Positions 16,107 to 24,051 of a stretch of 49,740 nucleotides of DNA are shown one piece after another. The notes beneath the pieces were generated by a model that was given only the letters and a program-made list of their open reading frames with translations, was not told the origin of the DNA and searched no databases. This stretch comes from Archangium violaceum Cb vi76 (GTDB lineage: Bacteria; Myxococcota; Myxococcia; Myxococcales; Myxococcaceae), in contig NZ_JPMI01000323.1 in NCBI RefSeq assembly GCF_000733295.1, forward strand, positions 1 through 49,740, given 5' to 3'. Position numbers and translations under genes: made by a program. Positions within the stretch are counted from its first letter, which is position 1, and each line of letters opens with the position of its first letter.

Positions 16107-18772
16107 GACCCGTGCGCGCCCCACGGCCTCGCGCCCATGTCCACCGGGGCTCCGTGGACGTGGCGGCGCTCTGGTTCGACCCCGCGTTGCTGGGCGAGGC
16201 CGAAGCGCGCCGGCGCGTGCTGGCCGCGTGGGCACCAGGGGCGGGCGTGTATGCGCTCGAAGGGGGCTTCCTGCTGCGGCTGCCGGCCCCCCGCCGCATG
16301 GAGTGCGCCGCGGCGCCGGGCCTGCCCTTCACCCTGGAGGACGGTGTCCTGCTCTCCGCGCCCTTCTCGCCCTCCGAGCGCGAGCGGCTCGCCCCCACCT
16401 CGGGGAGCGTCGTGCTGGTGCGCGCGGGGACGGCGCGGGTGCATCCGCTCGAGCCCTCGCGGCGGGTGGATGTGTCGGCGTGGCTCGACGTGTCCCACTT
16501 CGACGTGGTGCCCATGGAGGGACTGGGCGCGCCCCCGCCGCCCGTGGCCACGCTCGCCCCCATCGAGGCGCCTCCACGCGCCAGCTTCGGCGTCGGACCT
16601 CCCGCTCCCGAGGCCGAGGTGATGCGGGCCCGCATGGAGGGCCGGCCCGTGCCCCCGCCGCCTCGTGCTCCGGGACTGCTCGAGCGGCTGCGGGCCTGGT
16701 GGAACGAGCGTGGGGGCACGGGCGTGGGCTCGGGCGGTGGCTCCGGGAAGGCTCTTCCCACTCCACCTCCTCCCCAGGGGCCGGGATTGTTCTCCCGGCT
16801 CGCCGAGTGGTTGGCCCGTTCCACGCCGCTGGGCTCGCTGCTGGGGCAGCGCAAGGCGGAGTACGTGCGGCGGCTCTTCGACCTCTTCGACGAGGGCAAC
16901 CTCCAGGAGGCGCTGCGCTACGCCATCCCGCTGGCCAAGGGTGCACCGTCGGAGCAAGCGCGGGTGTCGCTGGGGTTGCCGGGCCCCCGGGAGCAGCTCA
17001 CCATCCAACCCCGTCATGGCGGCGGAGCGGCCAGCGTCTTCGGCGGCGGCGCGCAGGTCTACGATGCGCTGCGCGAGCGCTACCGCGAGGCCTTCCGGAA
17101 GCTGGAGCGCGAGGGCCGCATCGAGGAGGCCGCCTTCGTCCTCGCCGAGCTGCTGCACGAGAGCGAGCAGGCCGTCTCCTTCCTGGAGAAGCACGGCCGT
17201 CTCCGGATGGCGGCGGAGCTGGCCGAGGGGCGCCAGCTGGCGCCGGGGCTGGTGGTGCGGCAGTGGCTGCTGGCCAGGGAGGTGGCCCGGGCGGTGGACC
17301 TCGCCCGGCGCACGGGTGCCTTCGCGGACGCGGTGCTGCGGCTGGAGCGCTCGCACCCGGCGGAGGCCCGGACGCTGCGGGTGCTCTGGGGCGAGGTGCT
17401 CGCGCAGTCGGGGGACTACGCGCGCGCGGTGGAGGTGGTGTGGCCGGTGGAGGACGCGCGGCGGCTCACCCACGCGTGGCTCGAGCGGGGCGTGGAGGCG
17501 GGCGGCGTCTCCGGCGCGCGGCTGCTGGCGCGGATGCTGTCGGTGCTTCCCGAGCGCTTCGAGAAGGTGCGGACGCGGGCGCTCGTGCTGCTCGACTCGG
17601 ATGACCCCGAGGGCGCTCCGGCACGCCAGGCCTTCACCGATGCACTGGCTCGCGAGGTGGACAAGGCGGGGAAGGCCGTGGCGCCGGGCCTCGCGCTCCT
17701 GCGTCCCGCCGTGCGCGCCCTGCTGCGGGACCGTGCGGCGGGCCACCTGCCCTTGAAGCCTCGCGAGCTGGACCGCCTGGTGCTGATGACGGGAGACACG
17801 GCGCTGCGGGCGGACCTGCCCTCGTTGTCGGCCCTGCCCGAGCGGGGGGGCTTCCCGGCCGAAGCGGCGCCCCACGTCCTCGACGCGGCGGAGGGCGGAC
17901 CCTGGCCCATCCACGACGCGGTGCCCCTGTCCGGAGGGAGGTTGCTGGTGGCGCTCGGCGAGGCGGGCGCGCGGCTCGTCACGAGCGACGGACGGTGCGT
18001 GGCACATTTCGACGTGCCCGCCTTCTCGCTGGTGCTCTCGGTGCACGAGGACCGGGCGTTGGCGCTCGCGCCGCGCGGGGAGCTGAAACGCGTCTCCAGG
18101 CTGGACCTCACCGGGCGCCGGGCCGAGCCCTGGTGCGACACGCGCGTGGACGCCTTCGCTCCGGTGTACGACGGGGACCTGTGGTTCTTCGCGGTGGAGG
18201 ACACGGTGATGGCGGTGGATGCGCTCGCCGCCGAGCCGCGGGCGCTGTGGCGGGTGCCTCAGGTGGGCGGGCAGGTGCTGGAGGTGGCGGTGGGCGTGGC
18301 CGAGCTGAGCTTCGTCACCTTCAACGCGGAGGCGGAGCTCGAGCGCTGGACCTACCTGGTGCCAGATCCCCGGTTGCGTTCGCGCCAGGTGATGCCTCGC
18401 AAGCTGGAGTCGCTGCGTCACCTCTCGCTCACGGTGGATGGGGAAGTGGCGGCGCTCCATGAGGAGGAGATCCGGTGGCTGGACGGCCACAGGGCGGCTC
18501 CGGTGCGGCCGCCCCTGCTGCCCTGGACGGCGCTGAGGGCACTGGTGCTCGGCGGGCCGTACATGGTGGCGCTGGAGCCCACGCCGGCGGGCGAGCGGGT
18601 ATGGCTGCTCGAAAGAAAGGAGGGCGCGGTGCGCGCGCGCTTCCTCTTCGAGGGGGACGTGCCGGTGTCCGTGCGTTTCCTCTCCACGGAGCTGCTGCTC
18701 TTCGACGCGGCGGGCCGGTTGGCCCGGGTGGACCTGACGCGGGGCGAGGTACGGCGGGTGGTGCTGCGCTGA
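16103..18772 (+). CDS. bpX6-domain beta-propeller protein of the ternary system
   Basis: 889 aa, ATG overlapping the previous stop, with GGGAGG at 16091-16096. An N-terminal domain (1-150, HRGSVDVAALWFDPALLGEAEARRRVLAAW) matches the bpX6 pattern; a Pro-rich linker (150-250) follows; then an alpha-solenoid (about 250-580, helices such as LRERYREAFRKLEREGRIEEAAFVLAELL); then a C-terminal beta-propeller (about 590-889). It is the largest subunit and the last gene of the set. It probably senses or presents the target; nothing in it looks catalytic. No toxin or effector domain is fused at either end. Confidence 0.75.
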   Translation: MRPVRAPRPRAHVHRGSVDVAALWFDPALLGEAEARRRVLAAWAPGAGVYALEGGFLLRLPAPRRMECAAAPGLPFTLEDGVLLSAPFSPSERERLAPTSGSVVLVRAGTARVHPLEPSRRVDVSAWLDVSHFDVVPMEGLGAPPPPVATLAPIEAPPRASFGVGPPAPEAEVMRARMEGRPVPPPPRAPGLLERLRAWWNERGGTGVGSGGGSGKALPTPPPPQGPGLFSRLAEWLARSTPLGSLLGQRKAEYVRRLFDLFDEGNLQEALRYAIPLAKGAPSEQARVSLGLPGPREQLTIQPRHGGGAASVFGGGAQVYDALRERYREAFRKLEREGRIEEAAFVLAELLHESEQAVSFLEKHGRLRMAAELAEGRQLAPGLVVRQWLLAREVARAVDLARRTGAFADAVLRLERSHPAEARTLRVLWGEVLAQSGDYARAVEVVWPVEDARRLTHAWLERGVEAGGVSGARLLARMLSVLPERFEKVRTRALVLLDSDDPEGAPARQAFTDALAREVDKAGKAVAPGLALLRPAVRALLRDRAAGHLPLKPRELDRLVLMTGDTALRADLPSLSALPERGGFPAEAAPHVLDAAEGGPWPIHDAVPLSGGRLLVALGEAGARLVTSDGRCVAHFDVPAFSLVLSVHEDRALALAPRGELKRVSRLDLTGRRAEPWCDTRVDAFAPVYDGDLWFFAVEDTVMAVDALAAEPRALWRVPQVGGQVLEVAVGVAELSFVTFNAEAELERWTYLVPDPRLRSRQVMPRKLESLRHLSLTVDGEVAALHEEEIRWLDGHRAAPVRPPLLPWTALRALVLGGPYMVALEPTPAGERVWLLERKEGAVRARFLFEGDVPVSVRFLSTELLLFDAAGRLARVDLTRGEVRRVVLR

Positions 18773-18893
18773 ACGCAGGCGCGCCGGTCCTCCCACACGC
18801 GCGTGCCCACCAGGTGACAGATGATGGGTCCATGGGGCACTTCGCGCGAGGCCGTTTCTTGCCGCCCAAGGTTCTTGTGCGCAGCGTAGGGAC

Positions 18894-19133
18894 ATGGCCC
18901 TCCAGTTCACACTGTCGCAGCAGGTGGCTCGCCTTCTGTCGGGCTGTCCCGCGACCGTGAGGGGGCGCGTCCTGCGCGAGCTGTCCCAGCGGCTCTCGGG
19001 CGTCCAGTCCCTTCCGCGCCGTGGGCTGGAGGTGGGGGTGCTACGCCTGCCCTCCGGCTTCCAGGTCAGCTACCGGCTGGACCGGGAGCGGCAGCAGGTG
19101 GAGATGCTCGACCTGGCCGGAGCGCCGGGCTAA
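18894..19133 (+). CDS. Small hypothetical protein, weak RelE/ParE-like character
   Basis: 79 aa. A helix (VARLLSGCPATVRGRVLRELSQRL) followed by three short strands, the last being FQVSYRLDRERQQVEMLDLAG, recalls the RelE/ParE fold's closing strands, but the protein is short, lacks clear catalytic residues and has no antitoxin gene beside it. Its TAA overlaps the TAG of the convergent response regulator by two bases. GTAGGG precedes the ATG. Confidence 0.5.
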   Translation: MALQFTLSQQVARLLSGCPATVRGRVLRELSQRLSGVQSLPRRGLEVGVLRLPSGFQVSYRLDRERQQVEMLDLAGAPG

Positions 19134-19501
19134 CAGCGCCGCGTCGCCTCCCGCAGGAAGTGGCGCAGCACGTTCAGGTCCACCGGCTTGGGCACGGCGC
19201 CGAGGATGCCCTCGGGCAGCGGGTGGGCATCCCCCGCGCCGGACACCACCACCACGGGCAGCGAGCTCAGCTCGGGGTCCTCGCGCACGTACCGCATCAA
19301 CTCCCAGCCGCTCATCACCGGCATCATCAGGTCCAACACCATCACCGCGGGCCGGGGTGCGCACCGCAGCCGCTCGAGCGCCTGCAGTCCGTGCTCCGCC
19401 ACGTCCACCTCGTAGCCGAGCGCCTCGAGGAACTCGGCGAGCAACTCCCGGCTGTCCGCATGGTCCTCCACGACGAGGATGCGGTTGCGCACTCCGCTCA
19501 T
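19130..19501 (-). CDS. Single-domain response regulator (CheY-like)
   Basis: 123 aa, only a receiver domain. The acidic pair is in VVEDHAD (about 11-14), the phospho-Asp in VLDLMMPVMSG (about 56), the Ser/Thr switch in VVVSGAG (about 85) and the Lys in VPKPVD (about 106). AGGAGG directly precedes the ATG at 19501. It has no output domain, so it works by protein contact or within a phosphorelay; no kinase is adjacent. Confidence 0.92.
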   Translation of the reverse strand: MSGVRNRILVVEDHADSRELLAEFLEALGYEVDVAEHGLQALERLRCAPRPAVMVLDLMMPVMSGWELMRYVREDPELSSLPVVVVSGAGDAHPLPEGILGAVPKPVDLNVLRHFLREATRRC

Positions 19502-19932
19502 TGTCCTCCTGGCCTTCCTCCCTGGCGGCCATAGCACGACCCCACCACGGGGGCCGGAAAGACGCTTGCGTCCGGGTGCGCCAGGGTTGGCTCCTGGACC
19601 GATGGAGCACCTCCTGGGGCCGGGAAAACCCTCCCGGCGTGGGGGGTTGGGCCCGAATCGTCCGGCGTGGGACATCTGGGGTACTCGGGAAAGACGAAAA
19701 CCAGGTCCCATGTCCCGGACAGGATGTGAATGGTCATCCCGTCACCTGTCGCCTCCAGCGCGGGAGACGACCTGGAGCGTTCGGTTCACCTCTGGGGCCA
19801 TGGGCCGGGGCGGCCATGAGGCACGCTGTCCCAACCTCGCGTTCCGGCGAGCACTATTAGGGTCCCAGATTTTCGCGACTACCCATCCTGTCCTGTCGCG
19901 GGCGGCCTCTCCGGCTCTAAGCAGACGGCCTG
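19502..19932. other. 431-base intergenic region, nothing recognised
   Basis: Lies between the divergent response regulator and the XRE regulator. No plausible gene, tRNA or clear repeat is seen; it probably holds both promoters. Short inverted elements occur (for example around 19735-19755) but none is convincing. Confidence 0.5.
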
Positions 19933-20343
19933 ATGGGTCGCCTGCGCGAGAGTCAGAAAACCACCATGGGACAACCGTCGACCGGCAAGCTGGCAGCGAA
20001 CGTGGGAGAGATCGCGCGTGAGGCGCGGGTTCGTTCGGGGCTGACGCAGGCCGACGTGGCGGAGCGGGTGGGGCTGGCGACGGAGGTGTACGGGCGGCTG
20101 GAGCGGGGGCGGATGCTGCCCAGCGTGCCCTCGTTGCGGCGGTTGTGCATCGCGCTGCGGACGCCCTCGGACACCTTCCTGGGCCTCAACACGGGGGAGG
20201 TGGCCACCTGGGTGGCCGAGTCCACTCCGCCCGAGTACGAGGAGGTGCCCGAGCTGCGCCGCCTCATGCGCACGCTGCGCAAGCTGGACGCCTCGCAACT
20301 GAAGTTGATCGGCCTCGTTGCCGCGGCGCTGCAGAAGCGTTAA
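19933..20343 (+). CDS. XRE-family helix-turn-helix regulator
   Basis: 136 aa from 19933, or 125 from the ATG at 19966, which begins MGQPSTGKLAANVGEI and is just as plausible. The HTH spans about 25-80: IAREARVRSGLTQADVAERVGLATEVYGRLERGRMLPSVPSLRRLCIAL, with the Q-A-D-V-A and E-R-G motifs of Cro/C1-type domains. The C-terminal part (95-136) is helical (PELRRLMRTLRKLDASQLKLIGLVAAAL) and probably dimerises. A hairpin separates it from the TonB-dependent receptor gene, so it may act locally or elsewhere. Confidence 0.87.
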   Translation: MGRLRESQKTTMGQPSTGKLAANVGEIAREARVRSGLTQADVAERVGLATEVYGRLERGRMLPSVPSLRRLCIALRTPSDTFLGLNTGEVATWVAESTPPEYEEVPELRRLMRTLRKLDASQLKLIGLVAAALQKR

Positions 20344-20385
20344 GCCCTGGCGGGCAGGCGGGCCCCTCCGTGGCCGTCAGGGCTT
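20342..20385 (+). terminator. Hairpin after the XRE regulator
   Basis: Perfect 8-bp inverted repeat AAGCCCTG (20342-20349) / CAGGGCTT (20378-20385) starting inside the stop codon; loop 28 bases, followed by GTCTTA. It is a weak intrinsic terminator candidate. Confidence 0.4.
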
Positions 20386-20440
20386 GTCTTACCCTCGGTG
20401 GGCTGGCGTCATGGGCTCCTTCCCTGCACGGACGGGTGAC

Positions 20441-23335
20441 ATGGCGAACGAGCAGCGGCGTGTGAACGCGGTGTGGAAGGCCCGCGCGGCCCTGGTCCTG
20501 GCGCTGCTGGCGGGGTTGTTCTCCCTCGCGCCGGCCCGGGCGCAGGCACCCACCACGCCGCCCGGGCTGCAGAGTCTCCCGGACGCGCCCCTGGCCAGCC
20601 CCGACGCGGGCCTGGTGCCCACCGAGGTGGGCGTCCAGCGCGCCGAGGGAGGCTTCGCGTTGCAGGGGGCGGACGGGGGCACGCCGTCGGCCCTCGAGGC
20701 CCCCACGCTGGTGGCGGACGCGCCCGCGCGCTACCCCGAGGCGCTCGCCGCGCGGCCGGTGGCGGGCACGGTGCGGTTGGAGCTGCTGGTGGACGAGGAG
20801 GGCGAGGTGGCCGAGGTCCGGCTCCTCCAGGGCCTGCACCCGTTGCTGGACGAGGCCGCCCTGCACGCCGCGCCCGGGCTGCGCTTCTCTCCCGCGAAGG
20901 TGGACGGGGCGCCGGTGCCGGTGCGGCTGCATTTCGAGTACCGCTTCGAGGCGCCCCAGCCGGTGGCGGAAGCCGGCACGCCCCAGGCGCCCGTCACGTT
21001 GCGCGGGTTGATTCGCGCCAAGGGCAACCGCAAGCCGCTGGCGGGCGCCGTGCTCGTGTCGAACGCCGCGGAGGGCATGCCCGTGGAGACGGGGCCGGAT
21101 GGACGCTTCGAGGCGCGCCTGCCCCCGGGACGGCAGACGGTGCGCATCAACGCCCCGGGCCACAAACCCGGCTACTTCCTCGAGGAGGTGCGCCAGGGCG
21201 AGGCGCTCGAGGTGGTGTACGGCCTGGAGCCGCTGGTGGTGAACCCCTACGAGACGGTGGTGCGCGGAGACCGTGAGCGCACCGAGGTGTCCCGCGTCAC
21301 GCTGCAGGACGCCGAGCTGCGGGAGATCCCCGGCACCATGGGAGACCCCTTCCGGGTGATGATGTTGATGCCCGGCGTGGGCAGCATGCTCTCGGGCGTT
21401 TCCTACCCGGTGGTGCGCGGCAGCCAGCCGGCCGCCACGGGTTACTTCCTCGACGGCATCCGCGTCCCCATCCTCTTCCACCTCTTCCTCGGGCCGGCCG
21501 TCATCCACCCGGACTTCATCGGCTCCATCGACTTCTTCCCGGGCAACCCGTCCCCCCAGTACGGACGGCTCACCGGTGGCGCGGTGGAGGGCCGGCTGAC
21601 GCGGCCTCGCGATGACCGGTTCCACGGCAGCGCCTACGCGGACCTCATCAACGCGGGCCTCTTCCTCGAGTACCCCTTCCAGTCCACGGGCACCAACGTC
21701 TCGGTGGCCGGGCGCATCTCGTACACGCCGTGGTTGATCGCCGCGGCGGCCAACGCGCTGCAACCGCCGGGGGCCAACGACTCGAAGCTGGTGCTGGACT
21801 TCTACGACTACCAGGCGCGCATCGAGCAGGAGGTGGGACCGGGCCGGTTGCGCCTCTTCGCCTTCGGCTCCTCGGACACCTTCGGTACCCAGGCGACGAG
21901 CGACGACGGCGTCACCGCGCTGCAGTCCGTGCTCTTCCACCGGGTGGACCTGCGCTACCGCCACCCCGTGGGCGGCGGCGAGCTGGAGGGCGGCGTCACC
22001 TGGGGGCTGGACCGGTTCTCCCTCGGCGGTGAGAGCGCCTCCTCTGGCGGCACCACCCTCGACATCGACCAGAGCAACCTCACCGCGCGCCTGGGCTACC
22101 AGCGCAAGTTCGGCGAGGCCTTCTCGCTGCGCAGTGGCCTGGACGTGGACAACAAGCGCGCGGTCGTCTCGCTCCTGCAGCGCTCCGTCCCGCCCACGGG
22201 CGGCCCGCTCCAGGAGTTGAGCGTGGAGCTGCCGTTGGCGGTCGCCACCTTCAGCGGCCTGTGGGCGGAGTTGCAGTGGGAGGAGAAGGACTCGCCGTGG
22301 ACGGTGGTGCCCGGCCTGCGCGTGGACAACTACTACCTGGCCGGCGGCATCAACCATGTCGCGGTGGAGCCGCGCCTCACCGCGCGCCGGAGGCTGGGCG
22401 AGCAGCTCACCCTCAAGGGCGGCGTGGGCCTCTACCACCAGGCGCCCACCACGCTCATCAGCCTGCCCGTCATCGACATCGCGGCGCTGAACCAGGGCCT
22501 GCAGCAGACGCTGCAGGTGTCGGCGGGCGTGGAGTACAAGAACCTGTGGGGCTTCGACGTGAGCCTGGATGGGTACGTCAACCCGATGCTGCGCACGGTG
22601 GAGCTGACGCCCTTCGGCAACGAGGAGGCGCCCATCGTGACGCCGGACGATCCCGATGATGGAGTGGGGGACCCGCGGCCCGGGCCCGGGCGGGGCCGCG
22701 TGGTGCGGGGCATGCAGGAGCAGATTCCCCTGCCCGACATCGGGATTCCGGACGTGAGCAGCCGGGGCCTGTCGTACGGCCTGGAGCTGCTCATCCGCCG
22801 GCCGCTGGGAGGCAACTGGTTCGGCTGGCTGTCCTACTCGTTGCAGCGCAGCACGCGGCGTGTGCGCTTCACCCGCTTCAACGACCAGGACGTCCCGGTG
22901 GGCCAGGACGAGGCGGACCTGCCCTACGTCTTCGACCAGACGCACGTGGCCAACCTGGTGCTCAGCTACAAGTTCGCCAACAACTTCACGGTGGGCGGGG
23001 TGCTGCACTTCAACACCGGCCGTCCCGAGTCGGGCAACCTCACCAGCCGCACGATGACGCAGGGAACGGACAGCCTCGGCCAGCCGCGCTGGGTCCGGGT
23101 GGACAGGGACAGGGTGGACCGGCTGCCGCCCTTCTTCCGCTTCGATCTGCGTCTGTCCAAGGCCTGGGCCTACGACACCTTCACGCTCGAGGCGTACCTG
23201 GACATGCTCAACGTCACCATCAGCCAGGAGGTGGTGGCCTTCGAATACGCGGGCGGTGTTGGCTTTCCCCTGCAGAAGCGCCCGACGGGCCTGCCCATCG
23301 CGCTGCCCATCCTCGGCCTCAAGGGTCGTTACTGA
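20441..23335 (+). CDS. TonB-dependent outer-membrane receptor with N-terminal TonB-type domain
   Basis: 964 aa from ATG 20441 (20411 also possible). The signal peptide ends at APARAQA. Residues about 88-168 look like a TonB C-terminal domain (ARYPEALAARPVAGTVRLELLVDEEG...LRFSPAKVDGAPVPV), followed by a carboxypeptidase-regulatory-like beta domain (185-265), a plug (about 275-385, with IPGTMGDPFRVMMLMPGV, YPVVRGSQ and GYFLDGI) and a 22-strand-type barrel to the C-terminal Tyr. Such receptors import siderophores, glycans or other large ligands using TonB energy. The fused TonB domain at the periplasmic side is unusual. Substrate unknown. The stop overlaps the convergent Rpn remnant. Confidence 0.9.
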   Translation: MANEQRRVNAVWKARAALVLALLAGLFSLAPARAQAPTTPPGLQSLPDAPLASPDAGLVPTEVGVQRAEGGFALQGADGGTPSALEAPTLVADAPARYPEALAARPVAGTVRLELLVDEEGEVAEVRLLQGLHPLLDEAALHAAPGLRFSPAKVDGAPVPVRLHFEYRFEAPQPVAEAGTPQAPVTLRGLIRAKGNRKPLAGAVLVSNAAEGMPVETGPDGRFEARLPPGRQTVRINAPGHKPGYFLEEVRQGEALEVVYGLEPLVVNPYETVVRGDRERTEVSRVTLQDAELREIPGTMGDPFRVMMLMPGVGSMLSGVSYPVVRGSQPAATGYFLDGIRVPILFHLFLGPAVIHPDFIGSIDFFPGNPSPQYGRLTGGAVEGRLTRPRDDRFHGSAYADLINAGLFLEYPFQSTGTNVSVAGRISYTPWLIAAAANALQPPGANDSKLVLDFYDYQARIEQEVGPGRLRLFAFGSSDTFGTQATSDDGVTALQSVLFHRVDLRYRHPVGGGELEGGVTWGLDRFSLGGESASSGGTTLDIDQSNLTARLGYQRKFGEAFSLRSGLDVDNKRAVVSLLQRSVPPTGGPLQELSVELPLAVATFSGLWAELQWEEKDSPWTVVPGLRVDNYYLAGGINHVAVEPRLTARRRLGEQLTLKGGVGLYHQAPTTLISLPVIDIAALNQGLQQTLQVSAGVEYKNLWGFDVSLDGYVNPMLRTVELTPFGNEEAPIVTPDDPDDGVGDPRPGPGRGRVVRGMQEQIPLPDIGIPDVSSRGLSYGLELLIRRPLGGNWFGWLSYSLQRSTRRVRFTRFNDQDVPVGQDEADLPYVFDQTHVANLVLSYKFANNFTVGGVLHFNTGRPESGNLTSRTMTQGTDSLGQPRWVRVDRDRVDRLPPFFRFDLRLSKAWAYDTFTLEAYLDMLNVTISQEVVAFEYAGGVGFPLQKRPTGLPIALPILGLKGRY

Positions 23336-23800
23336 TCCAACACGTCACCGAGGCGGGTGGCGTTCAGGGCCCTATCGAACCACTGGTCGAGGAGTTCCAG
23401 GTTCCTGCACATCAGGATGCGCTGCCGGGATTGCTCGTCGAGCTGGATGCCCCGTGCGATGAGAATCCGTACCACGTCCTGGGCTCGCCCCCTCTTCAGT
23501 CCCCGCTCGACGAGTTGCTCGCCATAGCTTCGCATCAGCTTCTCCGCTTGCAGTGCATCCACCACTGAATGTAACACCTGCTCCGTTGCTTGGCGGCTGC
23601 GCTTGTCCCCGATCCAGATGAGGTAACGGATGGCCACCAACAGATTCTCGGTGCCATCGGGGTCGGCATGCACTTGCGCCAACAATGCCGTCCATTCGGG
23701 GAGACGGTCAGCCAGCTCCCCGGTGCGCCCATAGCGCAGCACGAGCCACGCCAGCCGGGCCAAAGGTGTAGCGGACGAAGAGATCATGAGGTCCAGGCAT
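23329..23800 (-). pseudogene. Rpn-type recombination-promoting nuclease/transposase remnant
   Basis: Reading from 23800, MPGPHDLFVRYTF matches the start of the Rpn (PD-(D/E)XK transposase-like) family, then the frame is lost at about 23763. From there another frame continues with PLARLAWLVLRYGRTGELADRLPEW and runs to the family's C-terminus (EQLVERGLKRGRAQDVVRILIARGIQLDEQSRQRIL...DRALNATRLGDVLD). About the middle half, including the nuclease core, is missing, so this is an internal deletion with frameshift. The long open frame starting at 23976 is not a real gene start. Any function is presumed lost. Confidence 0.72.
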
Positions 23801-24051
23801 GGCGGGTGGCGCCGGTAGGAGCACATGGCGGGCCAGGGCCTCCGCGCTCTCAACCCGTCTGTCCGGGTGCATCCACTCCGGTCCCCACCATCCCGCGCGA
23901 GAGACATCCCTCGAACACGCGAGGCCCCCCTCCCGGACAAAGAACGCCAGGTCATGGCCGACACCGGGAGGGTCATGGCATACTGTCTTTTCGCACCGTC
24001 CTCCGGGCATCCCAGCGCTCGACCCGGATGGAGGTGAGGCGGGGGGATTTC

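Noticed and set aside
16076-18910. A 944-codon minus-strand open frame across bpX6
   Set aside because: Antisense GC-frame artefact; the plus frame is coupled to its upstream neighbour by ATGA.
18894-19133. RelE/ParE toxin-antitoxin module
   Set aside because: No antitoxin gene is next to it and catalytic residues are not evident; only a weak fold resemblance.
20264-23008. A 914-codon minus-strand open frame across the TonB-dependent receptor
   Set aside because: Low complexity and without a start context; the receptor on the plus strand is certain.
23801-24051. Minus-strand continuation upstream of the Rpn remnant (to 23976 or 24010)
   Set aside because: The family's true start motif begins at 23800, so upstream codons are not part of the gene.
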